Virus record (IMG/VR): IMGVR_UViG_3300023240_001167
Location: 1-45,602 of that record
Direction: 5' to 3' (one strand)
Source of the DNA: a virus
Length of the DNA stretch: 45,602 nt
Below are positions 1 to 8,865 of this stretch, piece by piece. Both the position numbers and the translations under genes were made by a program. The first letter of the stretch is position 1, and each line of letters starts with the position of its first letter. Under the pieces are notes generated by a model. That model was not told the origin of the DNA. It saw nothing but the letters and a program-made list of their open reading frames with translations, and made no database searches.

Positions 1-1066
1 CACCTAAATCTTTAATGATGAATGTCTTCTTGCCAACTTTGCCTGAATCCATATTATTATCCATCATTTGGTTAATAACTTTCTTATCATGTGCCGTTAA
101 GTGCCCATCTAATACTTTTATTCGTCGATTATTCTCAACTATGCTTTTTTTTTTAGATTCATTTTTAGGAACGCAGTTATTAACTCTTTTACCAGATGAA
201 GAGGATGTTTTTGTTTTAGGAGATCCGACTTTATAATCATCCCAACATGGATCATCTTCATTAAGAGATTCATTTGCAGATGCTTTCATATCAACTATGC
301 TAGCCGCCATATCACCAATGGCTAATTCAATCATATCTTTTCCGTTGTTTGTTTTTCTGTGATAGAGAAAACATCGATTACCACCTGCAATTCCACTTTT
401 TAGTTTAAGAGAAATTCGTTCAACTTTTCGTTTACCAACTGTGGTTTTACCCTTTGATACTATGAAAGTTTTGTAATCATCACCCTTTCTAATTGATGAA
501 TCAAACTTTATGTCAACAAAGTCACCTTTCTTTAAATTATTATAGATTTTTAATTTATCAGAAGTTGATATAGATTCAATTACTATAGATTCTTTTTTCG
601 GTTGTTTTAATTTAACAGCTATGTTGTTAAATAATGTAATTGCTTTGATCTTAGGTAATCCTATTCTAATGACAGGAATTAATACATCATCACCCCATTT
701 GTAAATAGCAGCTGCCCATCTATGATGCCCATCTACTATGAAATTATCAGAAGATATCACTAATGGTTTTAAATCTTTAGCATTTTTGAATGATTTGGAT
801 ATACCAATTATCTTATTCTTATGAAGTTCTTTCTGTGATTTCTTTAATTTCCCAACTGCTATTTTCTCACTACTAACCTTAACCTTATCGGATGCAAGTT
901 TAATAGCTTGTGGTAAATTATCACTATCAACCTGTGGCATGTTTTTTCTGCTGATATCACCCTCTGATAGTATATATGCTTCAAGTATGGTTACTTCATC
1001 GAAATTGAAATTGAAATTATTTAATTCCTCTTCAATTATATTTTTTATTTGTTCTATCTTATTCAT
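1..1066 (-). CDS. ParB-like N-terminal domain protein (partial, 3' end outside window)
   Basis: The frame starts at ATG 1066 and stays open to base 1, giving 355 residues with the C-terminus missing. A ParB/Srx-like domain lies near residues 60-150: a run around MPQVDSDNLPQAI is followed by VISSDNFIVDGHHRWAAA, the DGHHRW signature of ParB-type domains. The rest is lysine- and serine-rich with no recognised domain. In phages such domains occur both in DNA-binding or nuclease proteins and as appendages of structural or processing proteins, so the role is open. It follows the L,D-transpeptidase-like gene by about 10 bp, as in one operon. The domain call is good; the function is unknown. Confidence 0.7.
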   Translation of the reverse strand, partial: MNKIEQIKNIIEEELNNFNFNFDEVTILEAYILSEGDISRKNMPQVDSDNLPQAIKLASDKVKVSSEKIAVGKLKKSQKELHKNKIIGISKSFKNAKDLKPLVISSDNFIVDGHHRWAAAIYKWGDDVLIPVIRIGLPKIKAITLFNNIAVKLKQPKKESIVIESISTSDKLKIYNNLKKGDFVDIKFDSSIRKGDDYKTFIVSKGKTTVGKRKVERISLKLKSGIAGGNRCFLYHRKTNNGKDMIELAIGDMAASIVDMKASANESLNEDDPCWDDYKVGSPKTKTSSSSGKRVNNCVPKNESKKKSIVENNRRIKVLDGHLTAHDKKVINQMMDNNMDSGKVGKKTFIIKDLG

Positions 1067-1075
1067 TAGAATACC

Positions 1076-1675
1076 TTATATATCTCTATGGTTTATTAAT
1101 GTGTATGTGAATGAATTACCGTAAAAAGATGCCGCGTTATGTAATATACCCATAAATCTATCAAAATCACTAACTCTTTTGAAAACCTGACAACCTGCCG
1201 ACCATTTATTTACATAATATGATTCTGAATACGGATTTGACCTATGTATGTTTATACCAAACAATCCATTTTGAATAGTATCTGGATCTAAATCATACTC
1301 ATTATCTAAATCATTATCCCTATAAACCTTTACGGGCTTTCTTTGGCATAATGCTTCATATTTACCTTGATGTAAGGCTATTTTGTATGATGATCTATAT
1401 TGACCTGGAACAAGAATTGCAGTTCCATCTGAATTTAACGGGTGATTCATCCAATGTTTGCCTGGATCAGTAGTTGCTTTATATTCGTGGTAATTCCACT
1501 TACCATTTGAACCTCTGTATGAAATAGTTAATACATCATCAAATACATTTGTGATATCATTACTTCGATTACGACGTACACCAATTACATTTACATCGTA
1601 ATTTTTACCAGTAAAAAAAGAATATCCTTTTGATTTCACTGCTCTATTTATCAATTTTAAACTATAATAACTCAT
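1076..1675 (-). CDS. L,D-transpeptidase/YkuD-like peptidoglycan-active protein
   Basis: A 199-residue protein. Near residues 139-166 the string GLFGINIHR, about 15 residues, then KWSAGCQVF matches the H...SAGC catalytic pattern of YkuD-type L,D-transpeptidase folds, with the Cys as nucleophile. Small phage proteins with this pattern are usually taken as cell-wall-active, perhaps lytic. No signal peptide or membrane segment is visible, so export would need a holin or virion delivery. It lies between a 53-residue unknown and the ParB-like gene, and a second wall-active gene lies at 16722-17219. Fold assignment is moderate; hydrolysis versus cross-linking is undecided. Confidence 0.6.
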   Translation of the reverse strand: MSYYSLKLINRAVKSKGYSFFTGKNYDVNVIGVRRNRSNDITNVFDDVLTISYRGSNGKWNYHEYKATTDPGKHWMNHPLNSDGTAILVPGQYRSSYKIALHQGKYEALCQRKPVKVYRDNDLDNEYDLDPDTIQNGLFGINIHRSNPYSESYYVNKWSAGCQVFKRVSDFDRFMGILHNAASFYGNSFTYTLINHRDI

Positions 1676-1686
1676 AAGATATCTCT

Positions 1687-1848
1687 TTAATTTTCCGCAC
1701 TTTTTATGTACCTTCGTAAATCAATAACATCAGTAGAATCAGCTAACTTCCGTTGAAGCATACTCACTGATGAACGTGGTATGTGTCCTAACTTAACAGA
1801 TAACACAAACTCCCATTGATCTTTCGATAATTTACATTTAGATGTCAT
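1687..1848 (-). CDS. Small hypothetical protein (53 aa)
   Basis: ATG at 1848 and TAA at 1687-1689 enclose 53 codons, beginning MTSKCKLSKDQWEF and ending RRYIKSAEN. It fills the gap between the transpeptidase-like gene (11 bp downstream) and a 97-bp spacer. It is basic with no recognised domain. The upstream TATAAATA element at 1874-1881 suggests it starts a transcript. Only the open frame and good gene spacing support it. Confidence 0.5.
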   Translation of the reverse strand: MTSKCKLSKDQWEFVLSVKLGHIPRSSVSMLQRKLADSTDVIDLRRYIKSAEN

Positions 1849-1873
1849 ATCACCCTTTAAATAATACCCTAAG

Positions 1874-1881
1874 TATAAATA
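1874..1881. promoter_or_regulatory. Candidate AT-rich promoter element (class 2)
   Basis: TATAAATA on the plus strand (TATTTATA toward the gene) lies 25 nt before ATG 1848, inside the 1849-1945 spacer. It is one of six such elements before minus-strand starts. It equals the T4 late -10 sequence only when read in the opposite direction to the genes, so the functional orientation is unresolved. Confidence 0.3.
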
Positions 1882-1945
1882 TAGAACATTTTTATTTAAC
1901 GCACTGGTCTATGATGGATGGCACCTCATTGATGGGATTTTTACC

Positions 1946-2158
1946 TCAACCGTTCCAATTCCGTCTTTTCTTTTCTATACCGATGTGAGTATCACCCTTT
2001 CGACCTCTAGTAGATTCCCTTTGTGATTCGTGAAAGTTTTGATCATACGGATCTTCTTTATACACCCCACCATCATTTTTGGATTTTTTAATTGGCTCTG
2101 TACCACCATACTCATCATCAATTTGATCATAGTCAATATTAATCGGTATCTTTCCCAT
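1946..2158 (-). CDS. Small hypothetical hydrophilic protein (70 aa)
   Basis: A 70-residue, strongly charged protein with no recognised domain. It begins MGKIPINIDYDQIDDEYGG and ends KKRRNWNG. It directly abuts the 73-residue gene upstream (stop at 2159), so the two are probably co-transcribed. The composition looks disordered. Function unknown. Confidence 0.5.
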   Translation of the reverse strand: MGKIPINIDYDQIDDEYGGTEPIKKSKNDGGVYKEDPYDQNFHESQRESTRGRKGDTHIGIEKKRRNWNG

Positions 2159-2380
2159 TTAATTTTGTATTACGTTTAGATTTACCAAAAAATCTATAAA
2201 TTCTTCTACATTATATTCTTTTGATTGTTCATCTTTTATCTTCATTGATTCAATAAGATGTGGTTTTTTGAAAACTATTTCTAATAGTAAATCATATCCC
2301 TGATCTGTCCAAAAGTTTTTAAATGATTTTTCTCCAATAGATAAATGATTACCATCTTTTACTTCTATATAATATTTCAT
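2159..2380 (-). CDS. Small hypothetical protein (73 aa)
   Basis: A 73-residue protein beginning MKYYIEVKDGNHLSIG, with mixed charge and no signal peptide or recognised motif. It lies 4 bp after the FISUMP gene and abuts the next small gene, so it could be an accessory or chaperone for the FISUMP protein. That link is positional only. Confidence 0.55.
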   Translation of the reverse strand: MKYYIEVKDGNHLSIGEKSFKNFWTDQGYDLLLEIVFKKPHLIESMKIKDEQSKEYNVEEFIDFLVNLNVIQN

Positions 2381-2384
2381 CAGA

Positions 2385-3176
2385 TTATGTTAGTAAATCC
2401 CTATCCCCATTTGTATAATCCCACGCACCTACTGATGTCGATCCCCAATCAGATGTACTTAGATTTGTTATAATTTCATCAGTGTTATTATATCTGGTCG
2501 TTTTCAAAGCCTGCTGCAACCAATATAGAGATCCTATTTTAATCCACGAATAGACATTTCCTGATGCATCTTCGATCACATCATTTCCTGGCTCATTGCT
2601 TGATACACATCTAATTGTGGCTCCAACGTTTTTGTCATAAGTAACAGCTGCAACTGTTGAGGTGGCTGCGGTTCCCCAAACTTCGGCATCATCACCATCA
2701 TCATTGGATGCCCAATTAAAAGATCCGTTTGTGAAATTACCAAAAGAACCATTAGTATTTTTTATTCCAGATGGATATAAATTCAACATCGATGAATTAG
2801 TACCATCCCAAATTGGCGATACTGCTCTCAATTCTTCTGCGGTGAAATTATTTATAATATCGTCATAATCACTTTCTGTTGGAATTCTAAAACCAATGGG
2901 TGCAATACCACGACTATCTGCACTGGCGAACCAATTATAAAGTAATCCATATCCTGAATGCGGAACTGGTAGAAAGGTGTTACCACCAATACCAACACTA
3001 TTCTGTACGGTTTGATTTTCATTTGCCACTTCATTTAAAGTTTTATAATAATCAAACTTCTGTTGACGTTTACTTAATTGAAACCCGTACTCTCTTAAAG
3101 CTTGTTGTGGGTTTTCATCGTAAAGTTTTCTATTGTTAGCTTCGGAAATCCAATGTTTCCAATTATATTCACTCAT
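2385..3176 (-). CDS. FISUMP-domain protein, possible virion adhesin
   Basis: A 263-residue protein. From about residue 75 it carries the Fibrobacter succinogenes major-paralogue (FISUMP) signature: YGLLYNWFAS, then GWR-like GIAPIGFRIPTESDY, later WASNDDGDDAEVW, and near the C-terminus VYSWIKIGSLYWLQQALKTT. FISUMP domains occur almost only in Bacteroidota and Fibrobacterota surface proteins and their phages. The N-terminal 70 residues are hydrophilic, with no signal peptide or lipobox, which fits a virion protein better than an exported host lipoprotein. Placement after the glycosyltransferase cluster fits a tail-fibre or receptor-binding part, by inference. Confidence 0.7.
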   Translation of the reverse strand: MSEYNWKHWISEANNRKLYDENPQQALREYGFQLSKRQQKFDYYKTLNEVANENQTVQNSVGIGGNTFLPVPHSGYGLLYNWFASADSRGIAPIGFRIPTESDYDDIINNFTAEELRAVSPIWDGTNSSMLNLYPSGIKNTNGSFGNFTNGSFNWASNDDGDDAEVWGTAATSTVAAVTYDKNVGATIRCVSSNEPGNDVIEDASGNVYSWIKIGSLYWLQQALKTTRYNNTDEIITNLSTSDWGSTSVGAWDYTNGDRDLLT

Positions 3177-3192
3177 AGTTATTACCGTTTAT

Positions 3193-4407
3193 TTACCTAT
3201 AAATATTAGAATTTATATTAATCAGGTCAGTTTCATATGTTTTTACACTATTCACTGTAAATTTAAATATCTCAAGAATAAATTCACCAGATTCTAAATC
3301 CGATCTGTTTAAGATTTCTGAAAATTGTGTAATTAATTCAAACATATAATTACTCACACCCATACAATCGAATTCTACAACAATATCATGCTCAGTATGT
3401 GGATCATTAATACCTAACTGAGATACCCGAGTCTTTAGATTAAATTTAGTATTTGGTTGCTCTAATGTAATATAATCACCCACCAACTTTACATTATTAT
3501 CTTTTAGATATATTGCAGAACACCACGGCTCCAATAAAGATATCAATTCACTACTACAATTATCCACTATAAATGCTATATCATATTTAGGTGGTATGAT
3601 TGGTTTCATCATTGTATCATGTTTGACAAAGTGCCCCCATTTCCTAATAAAGTTTCTTGTGGATTTTATATTCTGCTTTTGCCATTCATCCGATGCAATT
3701 CCAACTTCGGTGATTGTTGGATTAAATCGACTTCCCCTACAAGTCATATGATACACACACCCATCCCAGGTTTGTACAAACTCACACCCATTTAATTGAA
3801 ACCTATTGAAAATATCAGAATCTTCTTTAGATTGTGGTGCATATAATACATCATGCCCACCTATCTCTTGAAAATCATCTTTGTACAAAAACCAAGGGGC
3901 AAATATCCCATTTGTGATCTTACCAGTGGCGGGGATTTTTAATGAATTTAATAACTTTTCTTCATCAAAAGTTTCTGGCTCAGTTCCACAATCTAATAAA
4001 ATCTTCTCAGGGCCATCAGGATGTAATGGTGGTTCAATTCTAGTTAAAGATACAATTGTTTTAGGTTTTATGTTCTCAATTACAGATTCCAATGATCCTG
4101 GGCAAAGATACATATCAGCGTGGAAAATACCAACTATCTTTGTAGGTGCAACTTCATTAATCAATCTATCATATAATATAGTATGTCCTAATCTATCAGG
4201 CCCTTCATTTCTAATAGCTAGAAAGTTTGGATCTATTTTCATTGTAGATTGACACCATTCCCAGGTCCCATCTGATGAAAAATCATCTGCAACACATATA
4301 TGTGGATCGGGCCCACCATTCTTTCTGATCGAATCATATGACCATTTCAGATATTTTAAATTATTTCGACTGGGTTGAATAAAACTTATATCTTTTTTAC
4401 TTATCAT
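3193..4407 (-). CDS. Family 2-like glycosyltransferase (404 aa)
   Basis: The N-terminal 230 residues look like a GT-A fold: an FIQPSRNNLKYLKWSYDS entry, ICVADDFSSDGTWEWC for the nucleotide-binding strand, then IFHADMYLCPGSLESV where HAD replaces the usual DxD metal site. Near residues 185-230 there is a C-terminal GT2-like block with WDGCVYHMTCRG. The last 150 residues resemble no enzyme I know and may be a binding domain. Its ATG overlaps the stop of the upstream gene by 4 bp, showing tight coupling. Donor and acceptor sugars cannot be read from the sequence. Confidence 0.7.
   Translation of the reverse strand: MISKKDISFIQPSRNNLKYLKWSYDSIRKNGGPDPHICVADDFSSDGTWEWCQSTMKIDPNFLAIRNEGPDRLGHTILYDRLINEVAPTKIVGIFHADMYLCPGSLESVIENIKPKTIVSLTRIEPPLHPDGPEKILLDCGTEPETFDEEKLLNSLKIPATGKITNGIFAPWFLYKDDFQEIGGHDVLYAPQSKEDSDIFNRFQLNGCEFVQTWDGCVYHMTCRGSRFNPTITEVGIASDEWQKQNIKSTRNFIRKWGHFVKHDTMMKPIIPPKYDIAFIVDNCSSELISLLEPWCSAIYLKDNNVKLVGDYITLEQPNTKFNLKTRVSQLGINDPHTEHDIVVEFDCMGVSNYMFELITQFSEILNRSDLESGEFILEIFKFTVNSVKTYETDLININSNIYR
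3198..3205. promoter_or_regulatory. Candidate AT-rich promoter element (class 2)
   Basis: TATAAATA on the plus strand lies 21 nt before the FISUMP start (3176), overlapping the end of the glycosyltransferase gene 3193-4407. It shares sequence and spacing with the elements at 1874, 16311, 24820, 32536 and 37459. Confidence 0.3.
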
Positions 4408-4982
4408 AACTTCATTTTCTGTTTAAATACACTCTCACTGTAATGTTTTATGTATAATTCTTTTGTTAAAATACAATTTTCTTCGTAGAAATCTAAATCA
4501 TTCCACAATTTATCTACTAACCGTCTTGCAGTAACCATATCACCATCTTTAACTGATAAATTAGGGTGTAATATTCGTTGTGTATCTAATGTATCATATC
4601 CAATGGATGGAATTCCTAAGAAACTACAGTTTAACGAAAAAGTTCCAGCTGCATGAGTTCTCATCATATGAATACCTAACCTTCTTTTTGACAATTCAGT
4701 GATCCAATCCTGCCACACTAAATAAGGTAATTGGTTAATACCCAGTGATGTTTCACTTTCTGCACGTCGACCCATCATAGGTTGATGTATATCATCAGTA
4801 ACACTACTAGCTAACATAAACGAATCAAATCCACCATACCACGATTTCATATTACCACCTATCATAATACCAGTACGTTCATCAGGCCTCATTATATCAT
4901 CTGGTACAGCATCACTTATCATAAGTGATTGCAATACCCTTACATCTTTATGATTAGTCAATCCCCTTCCACGTTGCACCAT
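4404..4982 (-). CDS. GT-B glycosyltransferase C-terminal-like fragment
   Basis: A 192-residue protein resembling only the C-terminal, donor-binding half of a GT-B enzyme: RTGIMIGGNMKSWYGGFD, HMMRTHAAGTFSLNCSFLGIPSIGYDT, and a trailing helix with KHYSESVFKQKMK. No N-terminal Rossmann half is present. Its ATG lies 29 bp inside the preceding GT2 gene in another frame. It may be a stand-alone domain, a subunit acting with its neighbour, or a truncated gene. Expression is probably coupled to both neighbours, since its stop also overlaps the next start. Confidence 0.5.
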   Translation of the reverse strand: MVQRGRGLTNHKDVRVLQSLMISDAVPDDIMRPDERTGIMIGGNMKSWYGGFDSFMLASSVTDDIHQPMMGRRAESETSLGINQLPYLVWQDWITELSKRRLGIHMMRTHAAGTFSLNCSFLGIPSIGYDTLDTQRILHPNLSVKDGDMVTARRLVDKLWNDLDFYEENCILTKELYIKHYSESVFKQKMKL

Positions 4983-5589
4983 TGGTGGTATAATAATGAT
5001 TCACTCCTATTGATGGTGTATATAAATATGATTTTTTCTTTGATAAGGCGGATATGGCCCAATATCGATCTTCTTTAGTAGAATAACTCTCAACAAATGG
5101 AATATCCATTAAATCTGCTTTATTGTAGAAACAAAATGCATTATGTAAGAATGGTCTATCTTCAATTGATGACCACATATTTACCGTCTCAATTTCTGTA
5201 AAATGAGACCATATGTATCGTTTTGAGATCCGTTTCCCATAATAAATTGGTGTTTGATTTCCAAAGACAGCGGCGTGGGTTTTTAATTTCTCAACCACAT
5301 ACGGAACATCCATATCTGTAATCTGAGAATGTGCTGATAAAATCAATATAGTTTCATTAGAACACATCTTAACTGCCGTATTAATTGATTTACCTGGAGT
5401 ATAATTGGATATCTCAACCACTGATATGTTTAATCTATCATTAAATAATGCAACCAAATCCAATGAATCATCGGTTGAATTATTATCAATAACAATTACC
5501 TCTGCATCGGGAATATAATCACATATGGATTGTAATGCAAATCCTATATGATTGAATTCATTTTTATTTCTAAGTATAATACTAACCAT
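4954..5589 (-). CDS. Family 2 glycosyltransferase (211 aa)
   Basis: A compact GT-A domain: MVSIILRNKNEFNHIGFAL, then VIVIDNNSTDDSLDLV for the UDP-binding strand, ILILSAHSQITD at the usual DxD position (AHS here), and a C-terminal NHYYTTNGATWKG typical of GT2 ends. The length is near the minimum for a GT2 catalytic domain. It lies about 20 bp after neuB and overlaps the GT-B-like fragment by 29 bp. The family is clear; the missing canonical DxD and the substrate remain uncertain. Confidence 0.7.
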   Translation of the reverse strand: MVSIILRNKNEFNHIGFALQSICDYIPDAEVIVIDNNSTDDSLDLVALFNDRLNISVVEISNYTPGKSINTAVKMCSNETILILSAHSQITDMDVPYVVEKLKTHAAVFGNQTPIYYGKRISKRYIWSHFTEIETVNMWSSIEDRPFLHNAFCFYNKADLMDIPFVESYSTKEDRYWAISALSKKKSYLYTPSIGVNHYYTTNGATWKGID

Positions 5590-5609
5590 ATTAATTATTT
5601 TTTTTAAAA

Positions 5610-6407
5610 TTATGCATCAAATCTACCAGTATAATTTATCCTAGAATCCAATTCACTCAATTGGTAGTTTGACCCTAAAGGAAATAACATTTTATCTCTC
5701 ATATTAATATAATCCGTTAAGTTTTTCATTTCATGTGGTAATATTGCGAATTCATTATCTCGACCTGGTAGGTTATTATCGGTTGTAAAATGCTTTTCGA
5801 TAACCATTGCACCCTCACCAATTGCTATTTTTGCCGATTCAACTCCTTGAATGTGATCTGAGTATCCAACCGTTGATAGGTATTTGAATTCACCCATCCG
5901 TGATATGTTAGCCATTTCTGGTTTACATGGGTACGTTGAAACACAATGAAGTAAGTATAACTTTGCTTTGTTAATATGTGTAACACTGAATACGATTTCT
6001 TGATGCTCCGATGTACCAGTCGACATGAATATAGTATCGAAGTTATCATTACAATATTTTATAAGATCTATATTTCTAGATTCAAAACTTGGAATTTTAA
6101 CTTCTTTCAATCCCAATGAAAATAATAATTCAGCATCTCTAATACTGAATACACTTGATAAGAACTTAATACCAACTTTGTTACAATAATCAATTAACTC
6201 TATATGTCGATCTTTTGTTAGTTCCGCTTTTTGATATATTTCACGGCGACCATCTACATCCCATTTGCCTGGTTTTAATTTACTAACAGACCAACTTTGA
6301 AACTTCGCATATGTTGCACCACTTTCTTTTGCAGCGAGTATCATTTCTTTGGCTAGGTTCATATCCCCACCGTGATTCCATCCTAATTCTGCTATTACTT
6401 TAATCAT
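5610..6407 (-). CDS. neuB: NeuB-like nonulosonic acid synthase, SAF domain absent
   Basis: A 265-residue TIM-barrel protein of the NeuB family, which condenses PEP with an N-acetyl-hexosamine-type sugar to make sialic, legionaminic or pseudaminic acid-like nonulosonates. Visible motifs are VIAELGWNHGGDMNLAKEMI at the N-terminus, AKFQSW, PSFESRNIDLI, FMSTGTSEHQEI, LLHCVSTYPC, VGYSDH and IEKHFTTDNNLPGRDNEFA. Bacterial NeuB is usually about 340 residues with a C-terminal SAF domain closing the active site. That domain is missing here, so activity or oligomerisation may differ. Its start overlaps the end of the neuA-like gene by 8 bp. Confidence 0.85.
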   Translation of the reverse strand: MIKVIAELGWNHGGDMNLAKEMILAAKESGATYAKFQSWSVSKLKPGKWDVDGRREIYQKAELTKDRHIELIDYCNKVGIKFLSSVFSIRDAELLFSLGLKEVKIPSFESRNIDLIKYCNDNFDTIFMSTGTSEHQEIVFSVTHINKAKLYLLHCVSTYPCKPEMANISRMGEFKYLSTVGYSDHIQGVESAKIAIGEGAMVIEKHFTTDNNLPGRDNEFAILPHEMKNLTDYINMRDKMLFPLGSNYQLSELDSRINYTGRFDA

Positions 6408-6963
6408 TATTTTTCATTTTTAGTTTTGTTTTATTTAGGTCACTCTCAGTGTGTATATCAATAGCCGAGTCCATTATACAACCTAGTCGTTTACTAACCT
6501 GCCCATTTTTTAAGTAATGGTATTTGAAAATACGAACTGATCCACTTCTCTTATATTCAGGGTTAACAGTAACTAAATCATCGTAATTATTTTCCAACAT
6601 ATAGTCAATACAATCATCTAATGTCTGCCATCTATTAGGATTATCAGGTTGCAATCCAACTACCAAATCATAATTAACAGTGGGTTTATCGGCAAGTACA
6701 CTCATATACACATCCACAACTTCCACATCACCACAGAGGGATATATCTCTATTATGAAATTGCACAATATCACCATACTTACCTTCAAATGATTCCATAA
6801 CTTCCGAACTTTCCGATGAAACAACCACATGGATCTGATTCTTGCTATTCAATGCATATTCTATAGAATGCTCAACTAATGTCTTTCCATTAATCTCACG
6901 GATATTCTTTTTTTCTAATCTAGTGGAATCTAATTTTGCTGGTATGATTACTAATACTTTCAT
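6400..6963 (-). CDS. neuA: NeuA-like CMP-nonulosonate cytidylyltransferase
   Basis: A 187-residue nucleotidyltransferase. The N-terminus, VIIPAKLDSTRLEKKNIREI with GKTLVEHSIEYAL after it, is a variant of the IPAR...K-N-I signature of acylneuraminate cytidylyltransferases, which activate nonulosonic acids with CTP. A DLVGLQPDNPNR-like stretch replaces the usual LLQPTSPLR. It is shorter than bacterial NeuA (about 220-230 residues), with a trimmed C-terminus. The 8-bp overlap with neuB makes a two-gene synthesis-activation unit, strong context for a CMP-nonulosonate pathway. Confidence 0.8.
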   Translation of the reverse strand: MKVLVIIPAKLDSTRLEKKNIREINGKTLVEHSIEYALNSKNQIHVVVSSESSEVMESFEGKYGDIVQFHNRDISLCGDVEVVDVYMSVLADKPTVNYDLVVGLQPDNPNRWQTLDDCIDYMLENNYDDLVTVNPEYKRSGSVRIFKYHYLKNGQVSKRLGCIMDSAIDIHTESDLNKTKLKMKNND

Positions 6964-6968
6964 ATTAT

Positions 6969-7898
6969 TTACAGTTTGTTAATTGCCCACATATAGGCTT
7001 TTGTTTGTCCTTGTATAGTCATACCCCCAATATGAGGTGTAACTATACAATTTAATTTTGAATTTTCCAAATGAAAGAGTGGTGAATTTTTAATATCATC
7101 AAATTCATCTTCAATGACATCAGATGCATATCCAATTAATTTAGATTCCTGTAATGATCTGACAACATCGGATTCATTTACAATTTCACCACGAGATGTA
7201 TTTACTAAAAACTTAACATTACGGGAAAGTAATTTGTAATCGATCATATATTTAGTCTCATCGTTAACATGGACATGCAATGACACAGCATCACACTTAT
7301 CAAATAACGATTCTAAGGTATCAACAGTTGATTCGTTTGAATATGGGTCGTAGATATCCACTGTAGCATCAAACGATCTACAATACCCAGCCATCATCTT
7401 CCCAAGCCGACCATACCCCACTATACCCACTCTATAACCTTTCATCTGCTGCCCTACGAATGGTAGGTAATCCCAACTCAGATCACGTTTTGTAATATTA
7501 TTTGATTTTGTGATATTTCTCATCAAATCTAAAAGTAAACCAAATGCAAGTTCAGATGTAGATGGTAAATCATTAATAAGCCCCATATCATTGGTTAATG
7601 AATATATTAAAATACCACTATCCTCACAATATTTGATATCGATGTGGTTCATTCCTGTTGAGCACGTATTGATTAGATCAATATCAGTACCATCTAATAA
7701 CTCCTTATCAATTTTATACGTTTGTTGATTTGGATTACATAAGATGGTATTAACACCACTACTTAGTAATATCGATCTCACATCCATTTTTGATGCTTCT
7801 TCATAAAAAATCACATCACCCTTTGATTGTAAAAGTTCAACTGCACCCACTATATGCTTTATTGGTGTTATTACTATTATTTTTCTATCTATCATCAA
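6969..7898 (-). CDS. D-2-hydroxyacid dehydrogenase family protein
   Basis: A 309-residue NAD-dependent enzyme. Near residues 158-175 it has GYRVGIVGYGRLGKMMAG, the GxGxxG Rossmann motif; then VDIYDPY, FLVNTSRGEIVNESDVVRSL with the catalytic Arg, DVIEDE, and VTPHIGG with the catalytic His. The family includes phosphoglycerate and related 2-hydroxyacid dehydrogenases. Its place between neuA and the epimerase suggests a role in sugar-precursor metabolism, perhaps in making an acidic or reduced building block. The reaction is inferred from position only. Confidence 0.8.
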   Translation of the reverse strand: MMIDRKIIVITPIKHIVGAVELLQSKGDVIFYEEASKMDVRSILLSSGVNTILCNPNQQTYKIDKELLDGTDIDLINTCSTGMNHIDIKYCEDSGILIYSLTNDMGLINDLPSTSELAFGLLLDLMRNITKSNNITKRDLSWDYLPFVGQQMKGYRVGIVGYGRLGKMMAGYCRSFDATVDIYDPYSNESTVDTLESLFDKCDAVSLHVHVNDETKYMIDYKLLSRNVKFLVNTSRGEIVNESDVVRSLQESKLIGYASDVIEDEFDDIKNSPLFHLENSKLNCIVTPHIGGMTIQGQTKAYMWAINKL

Positions 7899-7917
7899 TT
7901 TAATTTTACTTTAAATT

Positions 7918-8865
7918 TTAGTGGGTACTACTAACTGACCAGATATTGATCATTTCGTTTACTATATCAATTAATTCCTCATCGAAAGTAACACCTAAAA
8001 CTCTCCGAGCCTTATCCGTGTCGGCAAATCTTATCTGAATTTCAGGATATTCACCAAATGCCTCAGTGGTACTTATATATTTTATTTTTGAGTTATTCCC
8101 TGCGATTGTATTAATTAATTCCGCTGCATCACGAACTGACATTTGTTTATCAGAACCTAAATTAAATATCTCAGATCGGGTCAACTGCTTCCGATCATAC
8201 ATTCGGATTAATCCAGTAGATATACTTTCTGCATGGCAAATACTTCTCGTTTGAAGACCATCACCATGTATGATAATATCATCACCTTGCATTGCCTTAT
8301 GTAAAAATAATGGGATATGACCACCACTCCACCCTTTGGCTGCTCTGGGGCTAGTACATCCGAATATTCTTGCAATTGATCCTTCAATATAACCCTCTTT
8401 AAATAAATCCATATAATACTGTTCTTCCCATAATTTGGTTACAGCATAACTATACCGTTTTATATTAGGTGGGCCAATTGTTAATCTATCAGTTTCATTG
8501 AATGTGGTTGAATTTGAATACACATCAGATGTACTACTAAATATGAGGAATGCACCCGTTGATTTACATATAGATTTAATCCTCTCTGCCATTGTAACAC
8601 TATTTATCATAACTTCGGATGCATCACATTTCACCCCACTGAATGTTTTCTTTAGTGTTGCTAAATGGAAAACTGCATCCAATTCACCTACGTTTGTAAA
8701 ATCTTGAACTTTACTTTTTACAAATTTAAAGTTCGGATGCCCATTCATATTCGATCCATAACTTAAATCATCAACTCCGATCACATAATGATCTGCTTTT
8801 AAAAGCGTTTCTACTACATGACTTCCAATCAGGCCTGCGCAGCCTGTTACTAATATCCTACCCAT
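7918..8865 (-). CDS. NAD-dependent NDP-sugar epimerase/dehydratase (extended SDR)
   Basis: A 315-residue extended short-chain dehydrogenase. It starts ILVTGCAGLIGSHVVETLL, a GxxGxxG NAD-binding motif, followed by VIGVDDLSYGSN. The active site shows SSTSDVYSNS and YSYAVTKLWEE (YxxxK), then ARIFGC and HGDGLQTRSICH, typical of GalE/RmlB/GDP-mannose dehydratase relatives. It acts on nucleotide sugars; epimerisation and 4,6-dehydration cannot be separated by eye. Its start overlaps the upstream glycosyltransferase by 16 bp. Confidence 0.85.
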   Translation of the reverse strand: MGRILVTGCAGLIGSHVVETLLKADHYVIGVDDLSYGSNMNGHPNFKFVKSKVQDFTNVGELDAVFHLATLKKTFSGVKCDASEVMINSVTMAERIKSICKSTGAFLIFSSTSDVYSNSTTFNETDRLTIGPPNIKRYSYAVTKLWEEQYYMDLFKEGYIEGSIARIFGCTSPRAAKGWSGGHIPLFLHKAMQGDDIIIHGDGLQTRSICHAESISTGLIRMYDRKQLTRSEIFNLGSDKQMSVRDAAELINTIAGNNSKIKYISTTEAFGEYPEIQIRFADTDKARRVLGVTFDEELIDIVNEMINIWSVSSTH

